Of a stretch of 64,000 bases of DNA, positions 9,740 to 20,218 are shown one piece after another. Positions within the stretch are counted from its first letter, which is position 1; each line of letters begins with the position of its first letter. Origin of the DNA: Ariolimax columbianus (taxonomy: Eukaryota > Mollusca > Gastropoda > Stylommatophora > Arionidae); contig JAVGWX010000019.1 of assembly GCA_036924085.1 (NCBI GenBank), positions 17,778,131 through 17,842,130 on the forward strand, given 5' to 3'. The notes beneath the pieces are model-generated. The model made no database searches. It was given only the letters and a program-made list of their open reading frames with translations, and was not told where the DNA came from. A program made the translations under genes and the position numbers.

Positions 9740-12072
9740 GTATTTAATCAAGAATGGGATATAATTGAAGAACGGTATATCGAGTATGGGACGTGATTGA
9801 AGAGCGGTATATTGAGTATGGGACGTGATTGAAGAACGGTATATCGAGTATGGGACGTGATTGAAGAACGGTATATCGAGTACGGAACGTGATTGAAGAA
9901 CGGTATATCGAGTATGAGATGGGATGTGATTGAAGAACGGTATATCGAGTATGAGATGGGATGTGATTGAAGAACTGTATATCGAGTATGGGACGTGATT
10001 GAAGAACGGTATATCGAGTATGGGACGTGATTTTTTTTTTTTTTTTTTTTTTTTTTTGCGTTCGCCTTATTTCTCTAATCCCCAAGGCGGTGTGCATTGC
10101 ACTGCGTTTTTATTTTGCGCCTGTCGGCCCAGTGCATCCGACTTCAGCATGCATTTTATGTAAGGGTCTGCTTCCTCCTGCATTTTCTAAGGGTTTGCTT
10201 CCCCGGGGTAACGGCCGGTGCTGAGATGGGGATCGAACCCAGCACCTTATGGTTGTGAGCCGTGTCACATAACCACTAGGCCACGCCGTTGGGACGTGAT
10301 TGAAGAACGGTATTTCGAGTATGGGACGTGATTGAAGAACGGTATATCGAGTATCAGATGGGATGTTATTGAAGAACGGTATATCGAGTATGAGATGGGA
10401 TGTGATTGAAGAACGGTATATCGAGTATGAGATGGCATGTGATTGAAGAACGGTAAATCGAGTATCGGACGTGATTGAAGAAGGGTATATCGAGTATGAG
10501 ATGGGATGTGATCGAAGAACGGTATATCGAGTATGAGATGGGATGTGATTGAAGAACGGTATATCGAGTATGGGACGTGATTGAAGAACGGTATATCGAG
10601 TATGAGATGGGATGTGATTGCAGAACTGTATATCGAGTATGAGATGGGATGTGATTGAAGAACGGTATATCGAGTATGGGACGTGATTGAAGAACGGTAT
10701 ATCGAGTATGAGATGGGATGTGATTGCAGAACTGTATATTGAGTATGGGACGTGATTGAAGAACGGTATATCGAGTATGGGACGTGATTGAAGAACGGTA
10801 TATCGAGTACGGAACGTGATTGAAGAACGGTATATCGAGTATGAGATGGGATGTGATTGAAGAACGGTATATCGAGCATGAGATGGGATGTGATTGAAGA
10901 ACTGTATATCGAGTATGGGACGTGATTGAAGAACGGTATATCGAGTATGGGACGTGATTGAAGAACGGTATTTCGAGTATGGGACGTGATTGAAGAACGG
11001 TATATCGAGTATCAGATGGGATGTTATTGAAGAACGGTATATCGAGTATGAGATGGGATGTGATTGAAGAACGGTATATCGAGTATGAGATGGCATGTGA
11101 TTGAAGAACGGTAAATCGAGTATCGGACGTGATTGAAGAACGGTATATCGAGTATGAGATGGGATGTGATTGCAGAACTGTATATCGAGCATGAGATGGG
11201 ATGTGATTGATGAAACGATATATCGAGTATGGGATGAGATGTGATTGAAGAACGGTATATTGAGGATGGGATGTGATTGAAGAACGGTATATCGAGTATG
11301 GGACGTGATTGAAGAACGGTATATCGAGTATGGGACGTGATTGAAGAACGGTATATCGAGTATGAGATGGGATGTGATTGAAGAGCTGTATATCGAGTAT
11401 GGGACGGGATTGAAGAACGGTATATCGAGTATAGGACGTGATTGAAGAACGGTATATCGAGTATGGGACGTGATTGAAGAACGGCATATCGAGTATGAGA
11501 TGGGGTGTGATTGAAGAACGGTATATCGAGTATGAGATGGGATGTGATTGAAGAGCTGTATATCGAGTATGGGACGTGATTGAAGAACGGCATATCGAGT
11601 ATGAGATGGGATGTGATTGCAGAACGGTAAATCGAGTATCGGACGTGATTGAAGAACGGTATATCGAGTATGAGATGGGATGTGATCGAAGAACTGTATA
11701 TCGAGTATGAGATGGGATGTGATTGAAGAACGGTATATCGAGTATGGGACGTGATTGAAGAACGGTATATCGAGTATGAGATGGGATGTGATTGATGAAA
11801 CGGTATATCGAGTATGGGATGGGATGTGATTGAAGAACGATATATCGAGTATGGGACGTGATTGAAGAACGGTATATTGAGTATGGGATGGGATTGAAGA
11901 ACGGCATATCGAGTATTGGACTTGATTGAAGAACGGTATATCGAGTATGGGACGTGATTGAAGAACGGTATATTGGGTATGGGATGGGATTGAAGAACGG
12001 CATATCGAGTATGGGACTTGATTGAAGAACGGTATATTGAGGATGGAATGGGATTGAAGAACGGTATATCGA
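9740..12072. repeat. Satellite of 32-bp and 37-bp units (about 60 copies)
   Basis: The basic unit contains GATTGAAGAACGGTATATCG followed by AGTATGGGACGT (32-bp form) or by a form with an extra 5 bp, AGTATGAGATGGGATGT (37-bp form). The two forms are interleaved. No unit has a stop in any minus-strand frame, so minus-strand frames of up to 675 codons result; the repeated peptide is a by-product. A block of this array is duplicated (see findings), and a SINE sits at 10033-10289. Confidence 0.97.
10033..10289 (-). mobile_element. tRNA-derived SINE with poly(A) tail, inserted in the satellite
   Basis: On the minus strand the head has box A-like GTGGCCTAGTGGTTATG and box B GGTTCGATCCC. A central domain with AAGTCGGATGCACTGGGCCG follows, and the 3' end is GAACGCA plus a poly(A) run (T run at 10031-10057 on the plus strand). 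It is bounded by the 12-bp direct repeat TGGGACGTGATT at 10021-10032 and 10290-10301, which is satellite sequence. Related copies are at 23888-24508. Confidence 0.9.
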
Positions 12073-12370
12073 TCGTTACAATATTGACTAAGTTGACATA
12101 CAATAATATATTTACATGCAGATAAGATATTGTGCAATACTTTATTTCAGTAAATCAAACAAAACATTGTAACTCCCTGAGGAGAATATATTCTCAATTA
12201 ACACAGACCAACTATATTCGCGATCCACTTTGTTTAAGTATAGATTCAATTTCTTGTTGATAGCAGACATATATGAATATAAACGGACTATCCAAAGTAC
12301 CACATATCTCCACGCAGTCGGAAATGTGTCAATGGAATCGGCTTAGCAACGCTTGCATAACCACACGCTA
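12073..12370. other. No feature recognised
   Basis: About 300 bp of AT-rich sequence between the satellite and a SINE fragment. Confidence 0.35.
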
Positions 12371-12509
12371 TAAAGTAAAGTAAAGTAAAGTAAAGTAAAG
12401 TAAAGTAACCCATAGCATTACTGCCGTAGGGGTGTGAGGTGTTGGCGATATCACATTTCAAAATCTCGGATTTATGAAATCTGTAGCCATCTACCCTCCC
12501 TCCCCGGAG
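12371..12509 (-). mobile_element. SINE 3' fragment with (TTTAC)n tail
   Basis: The minus strand matches the 3' half of the SINE at 20219-20495 (ATCGCCAACACCTCACACCC, then GCTATGGGTTAC) and ends in a TTTAC tail, seen as (TAAAG)n on the plus strand at about 12375-12406. The 5' head is missing. Confidence 0.8.
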
Positions 12510-12678
12510 ATGTAGCCAAAACATCTCCACGATATTGTGACCATTATCATGTAGCCAAAACGTTCCCATGATATTGTGACCATTATCATGTAGCAAAAAC
12601 GTCCCCATGATATTGTGACCATTATCATGTAGCAAAAACGTCTCTAGGATATTGTGACCATTATCATGTAGCCAAAAC
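12510..12678. repeat. 39-bp minisatellite, about 4 copies, split by a LINE
   Basis: Units start with ATGTAGCCAAAAC and contain GATATTGTGACCATTATC. The last partial unit was used as the insertion target of the LINE at 12679, so the next 13 bp reappear at 14776-14788. Confidence 0.92.
12666..12678. repeat. Left 13-bp target-site duplication
   Basis: ATGTAGCCAAAAC here is repeated at 14776-14788, immediately after the GAA tail of the LINE. Confidence 0.9.
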
Positions 12679-14751
12679 CGAATACTAATTCCACAGCAAG
12701 CCGGCTTTGGACAGCACAGATCCACTGAGGACCAGGTCATCCTCATAGCCCAGGAGATAGAAGATGCCTACCAGGCACAGAAACACACAGTAGCTGTTTG
12801 GGTGGATCTGGAAAAGGCATTTGACAAAGTCTGGAAGGATGGACTTAGAGTCAAGCTAAGAAGAAGTGATGTCTGTGGGAAGATGTACAAGTGGATCAAC
12901 CACTACCTCAAACAAAGAACGGCCAGAGTCCAAGTACAAGGGCAGATGAGCAAAAAGGTGACACTCGAGCAGGGAGTACCCCAAGGGGGAGTATTGTCAC
13001 CCACACTCTTCCTGGTATATATAAACGATATTACAGAGAATATACCAAGAAGAGTCCATAGCTCAATGTTTGCAGACGATCTGGCTATGTGGACCTCTGA
13101 AAAGAATCTCACCATAGCAAGAAATCGGATGCAGACGGCCCTAACATCGCTGGAAGAGTGGGCGAACTCATGGCTGGGAAAAATAAACGAGGAGAAAACC
13201 ACGTGCACAATATTCTCGCTCTCACTAAAACCCCAAAGTACCAAATTAAGTCTGAATGGCAAAATCCTGCAGCCAAACGACAACCCAACCTATCTGGGAG
13301 TCACATTTGATCGGCGCATGACATGGAAAAGTCAGATTGAGAGAAACCGAATGAAAGCCAGAGAAAGAATGGCGATCATGAGGAAACTTGCTGGCACAAG
13401 CTGGGGAGCAGACGAAGGCATACTAAAGAAACTGTACACTGGAAGAGTGAGAACAGTTCTCGAGTATGGCATTGCGGCATGGACAACCGCAGCGAAGGCA
13501 AACTTCGATAAAGTTAACAAACTTCAAAACCAAGCCATGAGAATTATAACAGGTGGCATGAAGTCAACGCCAATTGTAGAACTTGAAAAGATTACAAAAT
13601 TGCAATCCATGACCGATAGAAGAGACTGCAGAGCCCAGCTGCAGTCAGAGAAACTCAGAAGACTGACGGACCATCCAATGTACCAGAGACTAAACAATTT
13701 GGGAAACGGGAAACTAAAGCGGAGAAACTTTGCAGAAATAGCCAAAGCAAAGATGCACGAAGATCCCATAAACGCACTAACAACACCAAAACCCATCACT
13801 ACTGTACGAAAACCTACTTGGAGGCAGGATATATTTCCAGAGGTGGTAGAAAATATACCAGGTATTCCAAACAAAAACTGCCAGAGTGAAAAAAAAAGGA
13901 GAGACACTACCCTAAGCTTCATAACGAAAAGCTACCCAAGCATGGACTGGACCCATGCATACACCGACGGTTCTGTAACAAACACTACACAGAACGGAGG
14001 GGCAGGAGCATTCCTGAACCTACCAAATGGCAGAAAAATAACACTGTCATTCGCTACTGGTAAGTACACAAGCAATTTCAGAGCAGAGGCAGAGGCACTG
14101 AGGGCGGCAGTGGAAGAAATGGTAACACACAGTGAAAATGAGAGCAATATAGTCCTGCTGACAGATGCTCTCGAAGTAGTCACAGCGCTAAAAAGCCAGA
14201 AAAACACTGAGCTTAATGACTTAAGAGCAGCACTCTGCAAACTGTGCCAGCAGTCCGCACCAAAAAGGGTAGTGGTACAGTGGGTTCCGTCACACTGCAA
14301 CATCCAAGGCAACGAGGAGGCAGACAGACTGGCAAAAGAATGTGCAAGGCTACCACAAACAGATACCAGTATGACGTACGAAGAGTCAAAACGGCTTATC
14401 AAAGCCAGATATATGACCAAATGGGAAACCGAACATACTGGTTACACCAAAAACGATGCCTATTACCAGTTGAACCGAAGAGAGCAGGTCGTTGTCTTCA
14501 GACTTCGCACTGGCCACAACAGACTGAGGTACCACCTATTCAACAAATTGAAGATAGGGTGTACCGACGAATGCCCGTGCGGTACTGGTAAAATGACCAC
14601 TGAACATCTGCTGCAGAACTGCCCGACATACGAGGATCAGAGAGAGCAGATGTGGCCATTGCCAGTGGAACTGCAAGACAAGCTCTATGGTAGTGGCGAG
14701 AGTCTCAGGATGACCGCCGCTTTTTTCGAGAAAATAATGGTTACTGTCTGA
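12679..14751 (+). CDS. LINE reverse transcriptase - RNase H - Cys/His tail (5'-truncated ORF2)
   Basis: No start codon is native here: the frame opens at the insertion boundary, so this is the C-terminal 690 residues of a polyprotein. It would copy the element's RNA into DNA at the target nick. RT motifs in order: QAGFGQHRST (residue ~7), VDLEKAFD (42-49, motif A), GVPQGGVLSP (~100, motif B), FADD (131-134, catalytic motif C), YLGVTFD (~205). RNase H follows from about residue 428: YTDGS, FRAEAEALRAA, LLTDALEVV and NEEADRLAKE, supplying the four acidic residues. The C-terminus (RLRTGHNRLRYHL, then CPCGTGKMTTEHLLQNC) resembles the Cys/His motif typical of this LINE group. No stop or frameshift is seen. 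The protein is unlikely to be made as it stands, since the 5' half is missing. Confidence 0.92.
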   Translation, partial: RILIPQQAGFGQHRSTEDQVILIAQEIEDAYQAQKHTVAVWVDLEKAFDKVWKDGLRVKLRRSDVCGKMYKWINHYLKQRTARVQVQGQMSKKVTLEQGVPQGGVLSPTLFLVYINDITENIPRRVHSSMFADDLAMWTSEKNLTIARNRMQTALTSLEEWANSWLGKINEEKTTCTIFSLSLKPQSTKLSLNGKILQPNDNPTYLGVTFDRRMTWKSQIERNRMKARERMAIMRKLAGTSWGADEGILKKLYTGRVRTVLEYGIAAWTTAAKANFDKVNKLQNQAMRIITGGMKSTPIVELEKITKLQSMTDRRDCRAQLQSEKLRRLTDHPMYQRLNNLGNGKLKRRNFAEIAKAKMHEDPINALTTPKPITTVRKPTWRQDIFPEVVENIPGIPNKNCQSEKKRRDTTLSFITKSYPSMDWTHAYTDGSVTNTTQNGGAGAFLNLPNGRKITLSFATGKYTSNFRAEAEALRAAVEEMVTHSENESNIVLLTDALEVVTALKSQKNTELNDLRAALCKLCQQSAPKRVVVQWVPSHCNIQGNEEADRLAKECARLPQTDTSMTYEESKRLIKARYMTKWETEHTGYTKNDAYYQLNRREQVVVFRLRTGHNRLRYHLFNKLKIGCTDECPCGTGKMTTEHLLQNCPTYEDQREQMWPLPVELQDKLYGSGESLRMTAAFFEKIMVTV

Positions 14752-14775
14752 CTGTGTAGGCAGAAGAAGAAGAAG
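12679..14775 (+). mobile_element. Young 5'-truncated RNase H-bearing LINE
   Basis: The insertion runs from the left TSD to the GAA tail. It keeps an uninterrupted frame of 690 residues and has a perfect 13-bp TSD, so it is the youngest-looking copy of this family here. The missing 5' part would hold the rest of the RT and the endonuclease. The RT-RNase H order places it in the I/Jockey-type LINEs; the exact clade is inferred. Confidence 0.93.
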
Positions 14776-14788
14776 ATGTAGCCAAAAC
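14776..14788. repeat. Right 13-bp target-site duplication
   Basis: ATGTAGCCAAAAC, identical to 12666-12678. Confidence 0.9.
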
Positions 14789-14821
14789 GATGTTTGGATT
14801 TATCCTAGTCTTCTGCTTCTC

Positions 14822-15120
14822 AGTACCATTCGAAGACTGACAGGAATGGCGAACATTCGAGGACTGACAGGAATGGCGAACATTCGAGGACTGACGGGAA
14901 TGACGAATATTGGAGGACTGATAGGAATGGGGAACATTGGAGGACTGACAGAATGGGGAACATTGGAGGATTGATATGAATGACAAACATTCGAGAACTG
15001 ACAGGAATGGCGAACATTGGATGACTGACAGGAATGGCGAATATTGGAGGACTGACAGGAATGGCGAACACTGGAGAACTGACAGTAAGAATTAACCTTC
15101 GAGGACTGACAGAAAGGGGA
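14822..15120. repeat. 27-bp minisatellite, about 11 copies
   Basis: Units contain GGACTGACAGGAATGGCGAA with CATTCGA or CATTGGA spacers. Divergence grows toward the right end. Confidence 0.93.
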
Positions 15121-15279
15121 AGCCCTCGGCGACTGAGCAGTGTGTACAGCTAGCGAGCTACGTGGATTATGTGTGTCTAATAGGACTAGTGACAGGGCTC
15201 AGAACCGGAACTTGATGGTGTTCGGATTTACGAAACAGCAAGGTCGTGCCAATATGAACAGTAAAACCTATTTTAAAAT

Positions 15280-15335
15280 TCGTGCTGAAGTCGGATGCAC
15301 TGGTCCGTTAGAGCGCAAAACCCAGTACAACACAC
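15280..15335 (+). mobile_element. SINE central-domain fragment
   Basis: It contains GCTGAAGTCGGATGCACTGG followed by GCGCAAAA, matching the central part of the 10-kb SINE. Head and tail are not evident. Confidence 0.55.
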
Positions 15336-15364
15336 TACTCCATTTCGGGAAACAATTCGAATGA

Positions 15365-15640
15365 GAGGGGATTTGTTGTTGTAGATTGAACACATTTGGT
15401 AGTAATACTCTTTTGTGCACCCTACAAAGGAAGTGAAGGGTTGTTGTAGCTTTCCTCGCATCCTGAGAGTGCTGATGAAAGTAGACCGGTGTCCTTCAGA
15501 TAGTTGAGCTATGCTTGGCTTCATCTGTGTGTCGCTCACTGCTACGGGGATCACGTCAATCCCTCGCCTAGTAGCCAGACTGCCATGAAAACAGTCCGTT
15601 TCAATGAAAGGCTACGAGGAAGCCAATGTTAGGTTCTTGT
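15365..15640 (+). repeat. Unclassified interspersed repeat 'Z', copy 2
   Basis: Homologous to 8370-8700 in the same orientation (CCTCGCATCCT, GTGCTGATGAA, GGGATCACGTC). It leads directly into the 37-bp satellite. Confidence 0.6.
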
Positions 15641-16655
15641 CCACTATGTTTTGCCTGAAACTGACTAACATGTCTGATCAGTATGTTTTGCCTGAACCCG
15701 ACTAACATGTCCGATCAGTATGTTTTGCCTGAAACTGACTAACATGTCTGATCAGTATGTTTTCCCTGAACCGGACTAACATGTCCGATCAGTATGTTTT
15801 GCCTGAAACTGACTAACATGTCTGATCAGTATGTTTTGCCTGAACCCGACTAACATGTCCGATCAGTATGTTTTGCCTGAAACTGACTAACATGTCTGAT
15901 CAGTATGTTTTCCCTGAACCGGACTAACATGTCCGATCAGTATGTTTTGCCTGAAACTGACTAACATGTCTGATCAGTATGTTTTGCCTGAACCTGACAA
16001 ACATGTCCGATCAGTATGTTTTGCCTGAAACTGACTAACATGTCCGATCAGTATGTTTTGCCTGAAACTGACTAACATGTCTGATCAGTATGTTTTCCCT
16101 GAACCGGACTAACATGTCCGATCAGTATGTTTTGCCTGAAACTGACTAACATGTCTGATCAGTATGTTTTGCCTGAACCTGACAAACATGTCCGATCAGT
16201 ATGTTTTGCCTGAAACTGACTAACATGTCCGATCAGTATGTTTTGCCTGAAACTGACTAACATGTCTGATCAGTATGTTTTGCCTGAACCTGACAAACAT
16301 GTCCGATCAGTATGTTTTGCCTGAACCTGACAAACATGTCCGATCAGTATGTTTTGCCTGAAACTGACTAACATGTGTGATCAGTATGTTTTACCTGAAC
16401 CCGACTAACATGTCCGATCAGTATGTTTTCCCTGAATCTGACTAACATGTCCGATCAGTATGTTTTGCCTTAAACTGACTAACATGTCTGATCAGTATGT
16501 TTTGTCTGAAACTGACTAACATGTCTGATCAGTATGTTTTGCCTGAAACTGACTAACATGTCTGATCAGTATGTTTTGCCTGAACCTGACTAACATGTCC
16601 GATCAGTATGTTTTGCCTGAACCTGACAAACATGTCCGATCAGTATGTTTTGCCT
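15640..16655. repeat. 37-bp satellite, about 27 copies, with higher-order pattern
   Basis: Each unit contains TGATCAGTATGTTTTGCCTG and ACTAACATGTC. Units alternate between CTGAAACTGAC and CTGAACCCGAC or CCCTGAACCGGAC types; a four-unit block repeats near the left end. Confidence 0.97.
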
Positions 16656-17997
16656 GACCAAACGTTAGTCTTCCTCCTTCGCCATTTACTGAAACAGAAC
16701 ACCTAAATGTCTGTCTGCAAAACAGTGCTGTCGGTTCCTCATGATATAACATAATGTAACATCATCCCCATCATAAATTGAACAACACACCCTTAGCAGC
16801 GAGCCTTTCCTCACAAACAATGCATCTTGTATTCGTTTCAGCAATCTAACCTTTATTTCCGTGACCTGGTACAAGGGACCACCATTATCAGATGGATTAC
16901 ACAGGCCAGAGCTGAAACAATAAAACTTAATCCCTTATACATTTAACACACGTGGAAGTCAGGCTGGGGAATCGTTATCAGGATGGCGTATTTCATTACT
17001 TTTGCTGTTTGTTTGTGGGTGCTCCCTTGCTAAATATTTTGCTTACAGTCCTGCAGATTGCATTTTGCAATTAATATGCATTAAAAAGACAGATTAGACA
17101 AAACCTATGTCGGGAAGTAGACTATGGAGTGCCGCAAAGTTCACAAAGATAATTAAGAAAATAAATGATGATATGAAATGTAGAATTATGTATATAAGCT
17201 TTTTTGAGCCATTTCAGCTAAGAACTGATGTTTGGTAGGAATGCATCTTTTTACCATTTATATTTTTGAAGGCTTTGGACTGGGGAAGTAAGATGGCCGC
17301 GCCTTAACTGCTCCGCTTTCGAATCGCTCAGGTGTTTGTGTCGTTTTCCGATGTTTGGTGGTTCCAGTTCGGATTATATTTTACAACACCTTCATCAGAT
17401 GGTAGCAGGGACTGTATTCTGTGGAATTAATGTGCTTTCGATCAGTTATTCTGTTTTTTATGCTACATTTCATGCCTAGCTTAAGCCGCGGGAAACCAGT
17501 CCATGATGGAGTTGAATGTTCCGCTTAACTGCACACCACAATTCAGTCCAGGTTATCACTACTCAGGACCTTTTGGCTCGGACTGAGCTGACTTCCTCCT
17601 GCCCTCTCCTCCCTCACCGGAGGTTATGCGATACCTCTCTCACCCGTATATTCTCAGTACAGCAAGGGTCATTCTGACCCTAAGGTGGACCCAAGCAGAA
17701 GCCTCGGTGGCGGTACACGGAAAGACAGGGAGTTTGACACAGACAGACACGGAAAGCCTAACACAAACATTGGTTTAACACACTCCTCGCGGCCCTCATC
17801 CTACGGCAGCGGAGTACTCGGCTCCACCTGGTGAGTCTGTAGGGACTTCGGTCGACACGCTATGCATGAACACAGCCTCAGCAGTTGGACATGGTAGTCG
17901 CCGATCGACGCCACGGATCTTTAACGCCTACCTGAACATGATTATTATTATTATGAACTGGATAACGAAGACAACAAAATCAACCTAAAAATGGCAT
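16656..17997. other. No gene recognised
   Basis: About 1.3 kb without a recognisable coding domain or tandem array. The sequence around 17500-17900 has a GC-rich, interspersed-repeat look, but I can place no family. Confidence 0.3.
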
Positions 17998-18346
17998 TCA
18001 ATGGAATTAGGTTTCTTCTTTTTCTACTTCTAATGCTGTCAGACGTCAACTTGAATTTGATTGAAGAAAGCAGCTTTCATCCTGAGGCTGTCGACACGGC
18101 CATAGAGCTTGTCTAGTGTTGGCATTGGTGATGGCCACATGTGCTTTCTCTGGTTCTCGTATGTCGGGAAACTTTGCAGCAGGATGTTCAGCGGTCAATT
18201 TCCCTGTACCGCATGTGCATTCGTCAGTGCCACCTATCTACAGTTTATTGAATAGGTGGTACCTCAGTCTATTGTGGCCTGTGCGGAGTCTGAAGATCAC
18301 GACCTGCTCTCTTCTGTTCAACTGGTAGTAGGCATCAATGGAATTA
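17998..18346 (-). mobile_element. RNase H-bearing LINE, 325-bp 3' fragment with 12-bp TSD
   Basis: The minus strand encodes the C-terminal tail of the family at 12.7 kb, from the YYQLNRREQ region to the 3' UTR. The direct repeat TCAATGGAATTA at 17998-18009 and 18335-18346 flanks the insert (18010-18334). The tail is a degenerate GAA stretch. The frame is interrupted, so no protein is expected. Confidence 0.85.
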
Positions 18347-18549
18347 TGTTTAATAGTTTCCCATCGCAAGCGAAGGTGCAGACAGAATCATACTTGTTAC
18401 TGCAAAATGTGTTTTTTAGTGGCTGTAAAGACTGATCCTGGAACGGTATACCCTGCCATATTCAGGGCACACAAGTGGGGAGCAGGCTGTGGAGTCGCCG
18501 TGTGTTTTGTGTGTTTCTAGCAGCACGCTTTTGCTGAGCCCTTGCGAAG

Positions 18550-19830
18550 GAATTTTTCATTGGGATCTGAACACCGTCGATGATGCTAGCTCACCAGGTG
18601 GTATGGTTGTGTGCAAACAATTCACATGATGGAACACCAATGTTGAACCTTTTCAGAGACACTTTCAATGTGTCTGTAGCGTTTCTTCTGCCCTCCTGGT
18701 GAGCGTCTGTCTGTTGTTAGCTTCACCGTACAACAGCTGCTTGGGGATGCGCTCATCTGATATGCAAACAACATGCCCCGCCCATCTTATCAGACTTTAT
18801 GCAGAAATGTATGGATGCTCAACATGTTATTTTTACAAATAATTTCAGAGTTACGCCTCTTTGTTCTACCTGCTGAGCATGAAACGCCTACACTGACAGC
18901 TCAAATGAAAACGATTTACCTGTCTGGCATGTCTGCTATACACTGTCCATGTCTCACAGGCATGTAGCCGCCAAGTGGACAGCACCACGGGCACAATATA
19001 TGTTTGCCTTGTGGTTGTACTGACGCCATATCGGTTCCAGACGTTTGCTTAGAACCTCCCAATCGCAGAGCCCGCCTTAGCCATCTTGATGTTGACCTAT
19101 TTCAATATTCTCCGCTCTAGTGAAGGTACTATCTAGGTAGGGGACGCTACACACTGTCTGTGGACGGTGGTTCTGTACAGTAATGTTTGGCTTGATGTAT
19201 GGCTCCCTATGTGAAGGCTTGAAGAGTACCTCCGTTTTCCTAGTGTTGATCGAGAGACCAACGTTTTTACACGCTGCTGAAAACTACGCCATAGTGGACT
19301 GTATATCATTTTTGAGCAAGTGCTGAGGGGCAATCGTCCTTGAACATCAGATCCAAGATAGTGGCCTCACTGACCGTGGTGTAGAATTTCAGGTGCCTCG
19401 CGATGGACAGTTGGCTCAGCATTCTGTACCTGTTATGCATGGCAGTTGCAGCGTCATGTACAGCATCAGTGAGCATTGCTGCAACGATCGTGATAAAGCG
19501 TGTCGGTGCCAGCCCACAAACCTGTTTGATACAGGAGGTTACTGGGAAGACTACAGCCCAATTCTCTTTCGTGCAGTACACGAGCCATCATGCCATTGCC
19601 TGACAACCGTATTGAATCTAACGAGGCAACCAAACTGCCATGATTTGCCGGAGTCCTTCTCTGTTGACGGTGTCAAAGACTTTGGTCAGATCGGCAAAAA
19701 ACTGTATACATATCATATTTCTGTTCTTAAAATTTCTCTTGCAGTCGACGTGTTGCATATATTATGTCAACTGTCCTAATACCCGCACGAAAACCACACT
19801 GACTCTCAGGGAATAGGGACTAGGCTTGAC
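18550..19830 (-). pseudogene. LINE reverse transcriptase remnant (KQGC/FADD type)
   Basis: On the minus strand, starting at about 19800: a QCGFRAGIRT-like segment, then DLTKVFDTVN (motif A), then IKQVCGLAPTRF (motif B, usually KQGCVLAPTLF), then TILDLMFKDDCPSAL (motif C with FKDD in place of FADD). Downstream, 18840-18560 resembles the C-terminal region with an RWAGHV-type segment. Multiple stops and shifts are present. It is a different LINE group from the RNase H family, likely RTE-related. Confidence 0.65.
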
Positions 19831-20122
19831 CGAGGACTTGTCTCTTCTGTCATATAACTAACTAGGCTTGGTTGAGGACTTTTCTGTCCCATAACTAGAC
19901 CTTGCTGAGGACTTGATTTTTCTGCCCCATGCCATTTATCATTGCAACATGTAAAGCGTTGTAATTGATAAGAGGTCACAGAAATTGGCAATGAGAACAA
20001 ACAGAGGAAAAAATAGATTATGAGAATCAATGAAATTAACGAAGAGTCATAGGCAGCGGCCGCTGACAGAGAAGGATGGTGTGGTGTTGTGAGGATGTCT
20101 TTATGTGTGCCCCAACGACATC

Positions 20123-20150
20123 ATCGGTTACGGGATGACCTGACCTGACC
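20123..20150 (+). repeat. Left arm of a 28-bp inverted repeat
   Basis: It matches the reverse complement of 21258-21285 at 27 of 28 positions; the core is CGGTTACGGGATGACCTGAC. The function is unknown. Confidence 0.8.
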
Positions 20151-20218
20151 TCAGCGGAAATCAGATTATGTTGGGAGACAACACTCCAGAAATGAGTAGT
20201 AATATAGAAGACGTAGGA

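Noticed and set aside
10110..12137. 675- and 545-codon minus-strand frames with repeated RYTVLQSRPILD peptides
   Set aside because: They come from a stop-free 32/37-bp satellite in which all minus frames are open; no unique sequence or signal supports a gene.
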